Notes: generated by a model not told the origin, from the letters alone. A stretch of DNA of 64,000 bases from Panax quinquefolius (GCA_020205615.1 CM035164.1:3499501-3563500), one strand, 5' to 3'; shown: positions 23,262 to 35,142, counted from the first letter of the stretch. Made by a program: numbers and translations.

Positions 23262-25271
23262 TGTAAGACCCCAACTTTTTATAAATAAAATCGAATTTCC
23301 TCTAATTATTATTGTGAATAATAAGGTGTTAATTTGATATAATTCTTTGGTTATGGGTGAAATGTGCAAATTTTGCAAAATAAGCAAGTGATAATAAAAT
23401 ATTCATTGTTGTCGGGGAATATTCGTTTCGTCGTGGAATATTCTTGTTGTCGGAGAATATTCGTACGATGGAGCATCCATTTGTGGGCCCAATAACGAAA
23501 AATGGTCAGATGAAGAAAACGACAAGTTTGAGTTTTTATAAATAACGGTGTAATGGTTACTGATTAACAACATTGGAATACCCGGTGGTTAAAATACGAT
23601 GTCGTGTGGTTGCATAGTAGCACTTGCGGTATTGTCTGATATTTTTGAATTATTGATTCTTACGTAAGAAACTACTCTCATAATTGTTACGGTAATTCTT
23701 GCTCAATATTTTATTTTATTGATTCAATAATTGCTACGTTGATATTTTATATTATTGTTGTTTCAATAATTGTTACTGCACAGTATCTCCATTATCAGAT
23801 CAATAATTCATATTATTTGAATAATATTATTAGATAACATTATTGGCAATGTCTAAGGAAGTTTTGTCTAGGAAAGGAGTTTGATCACCTAATTGCGTGC
23901 CAATAAGGAGAAATTCTTATCGGAAAGCCCCCTATTTCCTGAGAATGATCTGGTTGTCATAATTATGATTCTGTAATATTATTTATGAATAATTAATTAT
24001 TAATTTATAAGATAAATAAATATTTATTTTATGTAGATATAAATGATGGATATATTTATTTTATGTGGATATAAATGAAGGAATAAATGATGAGGTATTT
24101 TATCAGTATTTTGTCAGAATAAAAGTGTTGAAAATCATCCGTATATGGATTTCAGACATTTTCTGTTTGGAATTTGGAAAAACTTAAACTTGCAAAGATG
24201 TAAAGAATTTAAATTCCTATGGAATGTAGACATGAAATTCGTATTTTTTTGATAAAGGGCTATTTATTATGAATTATTGAAGTTTCGGAAATTAAATATT
24301 TTTATTAAAATTATGTGTGGGTCCCACTTTTGTTTTTGAAAACATGTGCTGAAATTTTTTGTTCAAAGGAGGTGGACTGGTCATGGTTGGTGGACATGCG
24401 TAGAAGTGAAGAAAAATAATAAATTATTTTATTAATTTAGTCTCCTTTGGCGTTCTAGCATTTTCCTATAAATAGGGTGCTTAGTTAGAATTAAAAATCA
24501 CACTAGAAACAAGTTTTCTCTCTATATATATATTATCGAACGTATTTTGTGAGTATTTAGATACTTTGAGAGTTGCTATATCCGATATTCCAGTCAGAAG
24601 TACTGTTCTTTTGAGGTAAAGGATGTTATTTTCTTCGTAAATGATGTTATTATTTCAATATCATTATACAGAAATATTGGTATGAATATTATTATGAAAA
24701 TTTTACCTTTTCATGTCGAGGTTACTATTCACGTATACGATATTATTCACGTATACGACATTATTCATGAATACGGTACTATTCACGAGTACTATTCATG
24801 AAGTATGAATTTTCTTGTGGAATTTCTACCTTTTTGTGTCGGGGTTACTATTCACGTATACGACACTATTCAAGAAAAGAATAAAATTTTCTTTTCTTTG
24901 TTCAAGTTGTCTATTATGGTTACTATCTTTGATTGTATCCATGTTTTGTTCTTCATTCTTGAATTTTGCTCCACAATTGATTATTATAAGGTATTTTTGA
25001 ACTTAGATAAACTAAAGTACGAATCCCTAATCTTTGATCTTTTATCTAACTGGATTCATTTTTTTTAAGATATTTTTCATCATCCTCAGTCCTAAATGAT
25101 GATATTATTGAATATCTTTGGCCTGTAGTGCAAAGATGAATGATTAACTGATGAATATCTTTGGCCCATAGTGTAAAGATAAAGAGGTGTTGAGATGAAC
25201 ATGACTAACTGGTGATACAAATGAATATCTTTGGCCTGTAGTGCCAAGATGAATATTTGATTCAAGATGTA
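23262..25271 (+). repeat. G4 5' LTR, first part
   Basis: U3 and part of R. The U3 module is at 23840-23960, the TATA box at 24466-24475, the CTATTCACG/TACGAC array at about 24722-24870, and hairpin repeats at 25103, 25157 and 25228. It is interrupted at 25271 by C1; sequence resumes at 49052, and the intact order is seen at 58340-58400. Confidence 0.93.
25267..25271. repeat. C1 target duplication, left copy (ATGTA)
   Basis: ATGTA precedes the copia LTR start. The same five bases follow the far LTR at 49047-49051. The uninterrupted site is visible in the other G4 LTR near 58360. Confidence 0.93.
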
Positions 25272-26807
25272 TGTTAGTTCCTAGTAGGCACAATAGTTAT
25301 CTAGAGGGGGGGGGGGGGGGGTTCAATAGATATTTAAAAAATCTTTCCGTTTTAAACTTGTTAGTTAATGATGATTAAAACTTAGCTGAATTTATGTTTG
25401 TTTTAATCTATCTTGCAAAGTAGTGGAGTTATGAGAGTGAGGCGATTATAGCGATTATGGCGGATATAATTGATTATAGTATAAATGTAAAAGACACGAT
25501 CGTTTTAAGTGGTTCGAGCACTTAAAGCTCCTAGTCCACTCTTCTACTCAACGAGTAGGAAATCCACTAAGGATGCCTTTTACAACTTCTGAATCACACA
25601 GATTCCTTCTAGACCAATAGTCTAGGAACTTCTTAGTTCACTTTTGAACTCTTTAAGTCCAGCAGACTTGGTTCTCTTACAGTTCACTTAGAACTCTTCA
25701 AGTCCAGCAGACTTGGTATTCTTCTTCAGTTGATTGATAGATGTTGAGTTCTTGATGGTTGCTACTCAGTTGCTGTTTAAGCACTTGTTTGAAAGAACTG
25801 AATCGCTGAGCAAGCTTTGCAATTTCTCAGATCGTAGAGTTGAGCTTTTAGAGTTGTTCACATTTTTTGTTCAATGCTTGATTGTTCTTACACTCATCTG
25901 CTTGATTTGCATATATGTGATCTTTAAAACTATCCGTTGGATCCATCCGTTGAAGCATTAAATGCATTTAACTTTTCTGTTCTTTAATGGAGACATTTCT
26001 GCACATATTCTGAACTGTATTCTGGCCCATTGACAATGCATACTGCTTTCTCACCTAACACCTGAAAAGGTATTTTCCCCCTTACCAATGGTACTTTCCT
26101 TAGCTTCTTCAATACACTTCTTTGTTGCATACTAAGTATATTTCTTATGACTTTGGGACTGGTGAGTACTGCAGCGTTTAGAATCCATTCCTCTTTTGTT
26201 GGAACCTATCTCCACACAAATTATGAGGCTCGACGTTTTCTGACACAAGACAGATGATACTCTACGATTCAGATCATGGTGACTTGTCACCTTGGTGCTG
26301 ATCTCGATCTTTATCGGTAGAGCACTACGATTTCTCTTAAGTCTTTGCACACTACGATCTTTGATTGCTTGAGTTGTAAACTCTATGTTTTCGAGAGCAC
26401 TCTATGATCGTTGACTTGTAAACTCTACATTTCCTTCAGCACACTACGATCATTGAGTTGGCTCGGCAAACGTTGGGACCACTCTATGATTTTTGAAGAG
26501 GCCCTTCAAGGTAGGCACACTACGATCTTTGAAGCTCTACGTTTCTGCCTTGACTTCTGCAATGTTGATCAGATTTATACACTCTGACTTCTTCGAAGCC
26601 TATCTATTACATCTCAAGATCAACCTAACATCTTTGATCTTTTTATCTATACATTCTATGAAAGAATGATACACGTTAAGAGCTTAGATCAACCTAACAA
26701 ATTTGATCTATCACTAAGTCTTTGTACATATCTTACTTGAAGGACTTTATAAATAATCATGAGCATATACATTAAAACATCAAATCACAATATGCATTCT
26801 CCCAACA
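25272..26807 (-). repeat. C1 3' LTR
   Basis: 1,536 bp. It includes a 14-bp or longer poly-G run (about 25307-25321), a CGATTATAG repeat patch (25440-25480) and many CTACGAT motifs (25831, 26252-26530). It matches the split 5' LTR at 38484-39249 plus 48287-49046. Small frames in it, such as 26132-26350, have no recognisable product. Confidence 0.93.
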
Positions 26808-26822
26808 ATCTCCTCCTATTTG
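26808..26822 (-). other. C1 polypurine tract
   Basis: On the minus strand AAATAGGAGGAGAT lies immediately before the LTR start TGTTGGGAG, the expected plus-strand primer site. Confidence 0.75.
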
Positions 26823-27013
26823 ATGTTGGCATAACCAATGAGATTTGTTGTCATGATTATTAGTGTCTAGATGCATTTGCACAAAATTTAAACATGACTT
26901 AGTATTTCAGCGAGCAGCTAAAATTTCTAGAGAATAAGCATGAATTTATTGATGTTCAAGAAATATTGCAGTTTAGCTTTACATCAATAAGAATTTAAAG
27001 TTTTAACTTATCT

Positions 27014-30000
27014 CTATTTCTTTGACCTTTTCCTTGGAGGATTGGCATACTCCTCAGCCCTTCTTTTCCTGCTAGCTTCATCCCTTTTTGGCTAACTCTT
27101 CCAGCTCACTTGGATTTACTATCGGGTTATGATCATGCCTATTCATGAATGCTGGATCTCCAATTGGCATTCTTAGGCCTGTGGTGGTCACATTTGGTGA
27201 GCTGGTAGTTGTCCCTTGACTTCTTAAAGGCTAAGCCATCAAGACTTCCTGCTGATCAGATCGTTGAGTCTGATTACTTGATCGTGGAGTCTTTTGGTGG
27301 AACTGTCTTGCAGGAGGGCTTCGTGAAAATTGTCCTCTTCCCATTTTTTGGTTTCCTTGACCTCCTCTGCCTCTGCCCTGATCTCCCTGTGCTCCTTGAA
27401 CTCCTTTCCCTTTATTCTCCCCCTTTATGTCAGCATCAAGGGTTCGAATGTCTGCAGAAAGTCGATTTACTCCTTGGAAAAGCTCGTTTAGTTGGCTTTG
27501 TGTTTGAGCAATATCCTCTCGACTTTCCTTGATCTGGATATCAGATCTAGCTTCTTTGTTTCGGAGGGCAGTGAGAACAATGTCAGTCTGCTTTTCCTGA
27601 TTCACATAAGCTTTTTGGAATTCTTTGACTGAAGCTTTCAGGTTTATGATGTTGTCCAACATGAGTTTATTTTGGACTTCTTGATTTCTCTGCATTTCAA
27701 GAACAGCCTCTCTTTGCTTGGTAGCTATCTGGAAATGAATCTCATCTCTGTCCTTCATGCTTTGAAGAATTTTTTGGATAATTTCCCTTAGCTTCTTTGT
27801 AAGCTCAACATTTAGAGTGCCAGGGATATTATTTGTAGCATTGATAATTTGATTTAGCCAGAGATGAATGAGGTCTGAGTGAGTGTCCAGGCTTTCTTCA
27901 ATGTTCTTGACCATGTTCTTGGACACTTATTTCAAGTCATCTTTTGTGGGCAGATTTGGAAGAGTATCATTGGTTTGAGGATTATTGAATGGAGGGGATC
28001 TTTTATGGGATTGATCTTGCAGGGAGTAGAGAGCAAGATCAAGACTAAAATAGTCATTGGAGGAGGAGAATGGCATGTCTGATGGAGGGGCCTGAGTTTC
28101 TATGTTTGGAATATGTGGCTCTATGATTTCTATTTGGGACTCTACGATGGGACTAGAGTCAGGGATCGTAGAGTTGGTGGTTGGTGGGAGCAAAATAAAG
28201 TTGATCATTTTGTTCCTCGATTCTGAAATTTTGGGATTACGCAACCGAAATTGATTTAGTGGATGAAGTATCACTTCCAACCATCGTGGGAATTCATAAA
28301 AATAGCTAAATGAGGATGATGGTAAGTGATTAACTCTGAAGAGGTTTGGGATAGACAATACCTCAAGTTTATCCTTTGAGGAAGAGTTGTTGGTAAGCAA
28401 TATCTTGGCAAAATTGAATCTCCCTGGAAATCCATGAGCCAATACTGAGATGGCTGGGTACTCTTTGAAGCTCCAGAACATGTGATCCCAAGAGTTTAGG
28501 ATTTGGGCTTGATGATATGGCATCATGGATAGGTATGAGAACATCTGATTGTAGAGATAGCTTCTATACCCATCTCTGCCCACACCAGTGATCTGAAGGT
28601 CATCATCATCTTCTTAATCTTCTCTGTCTTCGTTGGAGGACTCCATTATCTCAATGGGCTCTTGATAATCTTTTACTAGTTCCTCTTCACTTCTGGCAGG
28701 GACATCTTCTTCTGCCATAGAGATATCTTGAGGCTCCCCCTCAACTTGATCATCTTCTTGTAAGCTCATAAACTCCCCCTCAATTGGAGCATCTTCTTGA
28801 GCTTCAGGCATCTCCCCCTTAACTGGTGTATTCTCTATCATGAGAATCTCAGAGATCTCCCCCTCAACTGGAGCACTGTCCTCTTGGGCAACCATGCTCT
28901 TGTCTTCCTTCTTGAGCACTTTTTCATTCTCAAGAATGTACTTCTTGACCAGCTTTCTCCTTGATTTACTAGGCTTAGCCACAGCTTCAAGACTTTCTTG
29001 AACCTCAGTGTTGTCCTGTTCAATAGCCACTATGCTTGAAGCAGCTACTTCCTTGCCTGTCATGCTTGATCTGGTCTCTACGAACAGTAGAGACTCTACG
29101 ATTGAGGTGACTGATGGCCTTTTGGACTTATGACCGACTTTGTTCTTCTTCAGGATCTGGGATATGGTAGCATGATCCTCATCTGCTTCATCTTGTTGCT
29201 GCTTTCTTCTTAGCATCCTCAGAGTCTTTATATCAGAGGACTCTATAGGTATATCAGTGGTAGATCCTTGAGGCTCTTCTACCAGTCTAGCCTTTAGCTT
29301 CCTCTTGCCCTTGCTCTTTCTGGTAAGGAAAGAGGGTTCTTCTTTGTTGGTTTCTTCTTCTTCTTCGATCTCCCTAACCACAGACATGTTTCCTGGAAGG
29401 CCTGAGTCCTTCAGATCCCCAGTTCTTCTACTGGACTCGGTCATCATTCGACCATACTCAGCTGGTTTCCTCTTCTAATTTTCAAATAATTTCTGAGTCA
29501 TTCGTCTATTTGGGTTGATAGCTTCTCCTTTTTCATCCCCAATTTTGTCACCCAGGGCTGATTGTAGAATGATACTTATGAATCGGCCGTATAGCATCTT
29601 CTGAGGGCTTTTTGACTTCTTTGAGTTGACGAGCCACTTGCCAATCCAATCGAGCAATAGGGCTCCATAGTTGAGTTGTATTCCATAACTTATGGCAGTC
29701 ATGAGCTTAAGTTGAACTTCATTCACATAGTCATGACCTGAGCTCTTGCAGCATATACATTTCCCAACTATATCGGCTAGAAATTCTTACCTCTGTGGGA
29801 ACTCCTTCTTCTTGTACCCTTTCACAGAGGGGAGTTTCTTGTGATGCATTCTTCTAAGTCCCTCTTGGAAGTCTACGCTATCTAAGAATGGATGCCCTTC
29901 ATTTTTGAGACCTAGGGCGAGGTTGATGTCTTCGGCCTTCAGTCTGATTACCACATCCCTTACTCTCGTAGTGATGATGTCGTTTTCAAATACTCCATTC

Positions 30001-30167
30001 CTGTAGAACTCTTTCACTAACATGGAATAAATCAATGTATCTGTGCTCAAGGCTTCTTCGAGACCTGCCTTCTTCAGTAAGGCCAGAGTCTTCTGGAACT
30101 TGGGTTGAGCTATTTTGAAATCCTCAAAACAGAGTCTGTAGCCTGAGATAACACTGGATGCTGCCAT
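27014..30167 (-). pseudogene. C1 accessory ORF3 (about 1,050 codons, after pol)
   Basis: A single reading frame from the ATG at 30167 (MAASSVISGYRLCFEDFK) runs to 27231 with in-frame stops at 29787, 29475, 28614, 27927 and 27231 and no frameshift. It continues in frame past 27231. A one-base change in an A-run near 27075 then leads to a basic tail ending at 27014. The N-terminal about 125 residues (YSMLVKEFYRNGVFENDII, LALGLKNEGHPF) resemble uncharacterised plant transposon or 'envelope-like' proteins. Next comes an acidic, Lys-rich middle with four V/I-(E/K)-G-E repeats (28700-28870). A Gln/Glu-rich coiled coil (27480-27800), a Gly/Arg-rich patch (GRGRGGQGNQKMGRGQ) and an NLS-like tail (RKRRAEEYANPPRKRSKK) follow. 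I see no transmembrane segment or signal peptide, so an envelope role is not supported. Function unknown; nuclear nucleic-acid binding is an inference. Confidence 0.75.
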
Positions 30168-33100
30168 TGATTTTGTAGTTGGAAGTGAGATATGACTGAA
30201 CTTTCTTCTGATTTAGGGTTTCTGCTTTGAGAGAGGCTGAGAGAGATAATCTTTCGAACTTATGATTTCAAAAAATATAATTTCAATTTGTACTTGCAAC
30301 TTCCCTATCTCCTTTTTGCTTAGTGGGACAGGTGTCGTCTTTTGCTTGGCTTTACGATTTTGACTGATAGGGATTGTACTGATTTGCCCTTCGCTCCTGC
30401 AGAACTGAGGTGTCCTTAGGGAGGACTACGATCGTTGAGGTAGTTTTGTGATCGTTGAGTGCTTTGTATTTGTCGAGTCTGATCTACGATCGTCGAGTCG
30501 GTCCAGCATTCTTCGTGTCTGACCTACGATCGTCGAGTCTGACCGGATCCTTGTGATGAGTTTTTGACATTGCATTCTTTTAAGGTAACTTAGGAAGGGC
30601 CAACCTCTTGGAGTGAGTCAAGGGTTTGTTCCTGAGGCGCTTATCAGAGGGATTGCTGTGTTTTGAAGCTTATCATCACAGGATGCACTCTTGCTTTGTT
30701 GATGGGGCTCTTGTCATCGTTGAGTCTGCTCTACGATGATTGAGTCTTTGCTACGATCGTTGAGGTGGTTTTGTCTCTTCAGCTCTACGATCGTGGACTT
30801 CCCTTGATCATGTCTACGATTTTGAGTTCAGCCTTTGTATCTGTTATGGTTAGCACAATCTAGAGCATATATTTTATGGTTGTAGATTTAGCATGCCTAG
30901 CTCACTTATTAACTTATTAAATCTGGATTCATCTAGAGGTTTTGTAAAGACATCAACAAGTTGATTTTCAGTAGGGATGCATTCTTCTAAGTCCCTCTTC
31001 GAAGTCTACGCTATCTAAGAATGGATGCCCTTCATTTTTTGAGACCTAGAAGGCGAGGTTGATGTCTTGACCTTGATCCGATTACCACATCCCTTACTCT
31101 GTGTAGTGATGATGTCGTTTTCAAATACTCCATTCCTGTAGAACTCTTTCACTAACATGGAATAAATCAATGTATCTGTGCTCAAGGCTTCTTCGAGACC
31201 TGCCTTCTTCAGTAAGGCCAGAGTCTTCTGGAACTTGGGTTGAGCTATTTTGAAATCCTCAAAACAGAGTCTGTAGCCTGAGATAACACTGGATGCTGCC
31301 ATTGATTTTGTAGTTGGAAGTGAGATATGACTGAACTTTCTTCTGATTTAGGGTTTCTGCTTTGAGAGAGGCTGAGAGAGATAATCATTCGAACTTCTGA
31401 TTTCAAAAAATATAATTTCAATTTGTACTTGCAACTTCCCTCTCTCCTTTTTGCTTAGTGGGACAGGTGTCGTCTTTTGCTTGGCTTTACGATTTTGACT
31501 GATAGGGATTGTACTGATTTGCCCTTCGCTCCTGCAGAACTGAGGTGTCCTTAGGGAGGACTACGATCGTTGAGGTAGTTTTGTGATCGTTGAGTGCTTT
31601 GTATTTGTCGAGTCTGATCTACGATCGTCGAGTCTGTCCAGCATTCTTCGTGTCTGACCTACGATCGTCGAGTCTGACCGGATCCTTGTGATGAGTTTTT
31701 GACATTGCATTCTTTTAAGGTAACTTAGGAAGGGCCAACCTCTTGGAGTGAGTCAAGGGTTTGTTCCTGAGGCGCTTATCGGAGGGATTCTTTGTGTTTG
31801 AAGCTTATCATCACAGGATGCACTCTTGCTTTGTTGATGGGGCTCTTGTCATCGTTGAGTCTGCTCTACGATGATTGAGTCTTTGCTACGATCGTTGAGG
31901 TGGTTTTGTCTCTTCAGCTCTACGATCGTGGACTTCCCTTGATCATGTCTACGATTTTGAGTTCACCTTTGTATACATTATGGTTAGCACAATCTAGAGC
32001 ATATATTTTATGGTTGTAGATTTAGCATGCCTAGCTCACTTATTAACTTATTAAATCTGGATTCATCTAGAGGTTTTGTAAAGACATCAACAAGTTGATT
32101 TTCAGTAGGGATGCATTCTTCTAAGTCCCTCTTCGAAGTCTACGCTATCTAAGAATGGATGCCCTTCATTTTTGAGACCTAGGGCGAGGTTGATGTCTTC
32201 GGCCTTCAGTCTGATTACCACATCCCTTACTCTCGTAGTGATGATGTCGTTTTCAAATACTCCATTCCTGTAGAACTCTTTCACTAACATGGAATAAATC
32301 AATGTATCTGTGCTCAAGGCTTCTTGAGACACGCCTTCTTGATGGGCGTCTCTTCCGGAACTTAGGTTGAGCTATTTTGAAATCCTCAAAATGCAGTCAT
32401 AGCTTTGAGAGATAACCTTTGGATCTTTGCCATTGATTTTGTAGTTGGAAGTGAGATATGACCAACTTTCTTGATTTAGGGTTTCGCTTTGAGAGAGGTG
32501 AGAGAGATAATCATTCGAACTTCCGATTTCAAAAATATAATTTCAATTTGTACTTGCAACTTCCTCTCTCCTTTTTTTTGCTTAGTGGGGCAGTGTAGTC
32601 TTTTGCTTGGCTTTACGATTTTGGCTGATAGGGATTGTACTGATTTGCCCTTCGCTCCTGCAGAACTGAGGTGTCCTTAGGGAGGACTACGATCGTTGAG
32701 GTAGTTTTGTGATCGTTGAGTTCTTTGTATTTGTCGAGTCTGATCTACGATCGTCGAGTCTGTCCAGCATTCTTCGTGTCTGACCTACGATCGTCGAGTC
32801 GTCCGGATCCTTATGATGAGTTTTGACATTGCATTCTTTTAAGGTGACTTAGGAAGGGCCAACCTCTTGGAGTGAGTCAAGGGTTTGTTCCTGAGGCGCT
32901 TATCGAGGGATTCTGTGTTTTGAAGCTTATCATCACAGGATGCACTCTTGCTTTGTTGATGGGGCTCTTGTCATCATTGAGTCTGCTTTTCTACGATGGT
33001 TGAGTCTTTCTTCGATCGTTGAGGTGGTTTTGTCTCTTCGACTCTACGATCGTGGACTTCCTTGATCATGTCTACGATTTTGAGTTCAACCTTTGTATCT

Positions 33101-33234
33101 ATTATGGTTAGCACAATCTAGAGCATATATTTTATGGTTGTAGATTTAGCATGCCTAGCTCACTTATTAACTTATTAAATCTGGATTCATCTAGAGGTTT
33201 TGTAAAGACATCAGCAAGTTGATTTTCAGTAGGG
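29844..33234. repeat. C1 tandem triplication, three units of about 1.13 kb
   Basis: Units at 29844-30976, 30977-32110 and 32111-33234. In sense each holds the last 100 bp or so of pol, the pol-ORF3 spacer with many CTACGATCGT motifs, and the first 108 codons of ORF3. The internal junctions read GTAGGGATGCATT. They join pol sequence (GTAGGGATATAT at the far right edge) to ORF3 sequence (GTGATGCATT at the left edge) with GAT shared by both. Units 1 and 2 are very alike; unit 3 differs mainly at CAG/CTG sites. Only unit 1 is joined to the rest of ORF3. Confidence 0.92.
31015..31302 (-). pseudogene. Duplicate of ORF3 start (unit 2)
   Basis: The same N-terminal about 80 residues as at 30167 (MAASSVISGYRLCFEDFK...). 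The frame then shifts after TTQSKGCGN and ends at 31015. It is a copy made by the triplication, cut off from the rest of the ORF. The third copy (32102-32400) is more damaged and keeps only the LIYSMLVKEFYRNGVFEND region. Confidence 0.85.
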
Positions 33235-33640
33235 ATATATTGTAAAGATATAGTTCCATTTTGTACACGATCCCTAATGAAGTGATACCTTATCTCTATA
33301 TGCTTAGTCCTAGAATGCATAACAAGATTATGAGTTATTGCTATGGCACTTGTGTTATCACAGTAAATGGGAATAGATTTGAAATCAAACCCATAGTCAG
33401 CTAGTTGATTTTTCATCCATAGGATCTGAGCACTGCAATTTGCCGGTGACAATGTATTCAACACATGGTTGAAGTGAGACCTTTGAGTTTTGCTTTTTAC
33501 TAAACCAGGACACAAGTCTGTTTCCTATCAATTGACAGGTGCCACTGGTACTCTTTCTATCTAGTTTGCATCCTGCAAAATCAGCATCTGTGTATCCTGT
33601 TAGTTCAAATGAGGATTCCTTGGGGTACCAAAGCCACAAG
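33132..33640 (-). pseudogene. C1 RNase H
   Basis: C-terminal pol domain. It contains GYTDADFAGCKLDRKSTSGT (near 33580), a short frameshift at about 33420-33500, then MKNQLADYGF, PIYCDNTSAIAI, RTKHIEIRYHFIRD and the copia ending QLADVFTKPLDESRF. It ends at 33132 with a stop. The Asp residues of the TDADFAG and CDNTSA motifs are kept. Confidence 0.88.
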
Positions 33641-33719
33641 TAAGGTGTACCCTTGAGATACCTGAAGATCCTCTTTACAGCAAATAAATGTGACTCTTTA
33701 GGGTTAGCCTGAAATCTTA

Positions 33720-34866
33720 CACATATTCATGTTGCAAACATTATATCCGGCTCTTGGCGATTAGATATAAAGAGAACTATCATACCTACATATTGAGTTA
33801 TATCAATACTTTTACCTTTTTCATCTTTGTCAAGCTTGGTTGCAGGAGCAATTAGTGTTTTCATGGGAGAGGCTGATTCCATGCCATACTTCTTGAGTAA
33901 GTCTTTGATGTACTTGGCTTGGTTTATGAAAATTCCTTCATCAGTTTGCTTTACTTGCAGTCCAAGGAAGAAATTCAGCTCACCCATCATTCTCATTTCA
34001 AACTTTCTATACATCAGCTTAGAGAATCTCTTGCATAATTTTTCGTCAGTAGAACCAAAAATAATATCATCAACATATATTTGAACTAATAAGACTTTGT
34101 CTTTATGCTTTCTAAGAAACAGTGTGGTATCTACTCTACCTCTAGTGAACCTATTTTCAATTAAGAAGTTAGTTAGTGTTTCATACCATGCTCTAGGTGC
34201 TTGTTTAAGACCATATAAGGCTTTGTCTAATCTATAAACATAATTGGAAAGAGATGGATTGATGAAACCTGGAGGTTGCTCTACATAGACTTCTTCTTAG
34301 AGTTCTCCATTTAGGAATGTACTTTTGATATCCATCTGAAAGACTTTGAACTTCATGTGAGAAGCAAAGGCAAGAAAGATTCTGATGGCTTCTAGTCTAG
34401 CAACATATGCAAATGTCTCATCGTAGTCAATGCCTTCTTCTTGAGAGTAGCCCTTTGCCACTAATCTTGCCTTTTTCCTGGTTATAACTCCATCTTCATC
34501 CATTTTGTTTCTGAAGACCCACTTGGTTCCAATTACAGGATAACTCTTTGGTTTTGGTACCAATCTCCATACTTTGCTTCGTTCAAATTGGTTGAGTTCT
34601 TCTTGCATGGCTTCTATCCAACTAGAGTCTTCCATAGCATCCTCTATCTTCTTTGGTTCTATTTGAGATAGAAAGCTTAGATAAAAGCATTCATTTTGAG
34701 TGACAGCTCTTGTTTTGACTCTAGCACTCGGATCTCCAATGATTAGATCCTGAGTGTGATCTCTGGCCCATCTGTTACCAGTTGGGACATCTGTCCTGAT
34801 GCCTTCTTGTCTTAAGTCTTCAAGATCTATTTCTTCTTCTTGGTTTGGAGGTTCATTGTCTTGCAT
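33720..34866 (-). pseudogene. C1 reverse transcriptase
   Basis: Copia RT. It opens with [20 protein letters not shown], then [28 protein letters not shown] and [16 protein letters not shown] at 34297 lies in frame before [11 protein letters not shown]. The catalytic YVDD codons are at 34066-34077 ([10 protein letters not shown]), followed by [10 protein letters not shown] and [13 protein letters not shown]. The frame ends near 33727. The usual Ala of the FLNGEL region is replaced by Ser (KSTFLNG). Family order (integrase before RT) confirms Ty1/copia. Confidence 0.9.
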
Positions 34867-35142
34867 GTACCTCTCTCTACGATCTCATTTTGTTGCTCAA
34901 CGATTACACTTATCATGCTACGATCGTGAGTGTTGGGCTCAACGATTTCATTCATAGTGTTTGCCTTGCTCGGTCGTAGTGTCTTGAAGCACTGTGTTGT
35001 CTAAGTCTGTTTCATCAAAGATGATATGGATCCAGACTTCAACACTCAGTGTCTTCTTGTTGAACACTCTGTAGGCCTTACTGTCTGTGGCATATCCAAT
35101 AAAGATTCCTTCATCTGACTTGGGCTGAAATTTTGTCAGGTA
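34867..35142 (-). pseudogene. C1 integrase-RT linker
   Basis: Continues after the TAG at 35143 with FIGYATDSKAYRVFNKKT, typical of the copia integrase C-terminal region. It then shifts frame around 34990 into a stretch with three I-V-E repeats encoded by ATCGTTGAG/ATCGTAGAG, and shifts back before 34866. The repeated DNA motif is the one found across C1. Confidence 0.7.

Noticed and set aside
26132..26350. Small minus-strand protein in the C1 LTR (copy at 48370-48591)
   Set aside because: Present in both LTRs but differs in frame ends and has no recognised domain; treated as chance frame in LTR.
29780..29795. Splice donor-like AGAGGTAAGAAT at the first ORF3 stop
   Set aside because: The frame continues without a gap after the TAA, with no matching acceptor or loss of reading. 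A C-to-T change in a Gln codon explains both the stop and the GTAAG look.
27014..30167. Envelope protein in the copia element
   Set aside because: No signal peptide, transmembrane segment or furin-like site seen; coiled coil, Gly/Arg patch and basic tail suggest another role.
34867..34990. Run of TGA/TAG stops read in the RT frame, first taken as deamination of Arg/Gln codons
   Set aside because: A neighbouring frame is open through the stretch, so two compensating shifts explain it better.
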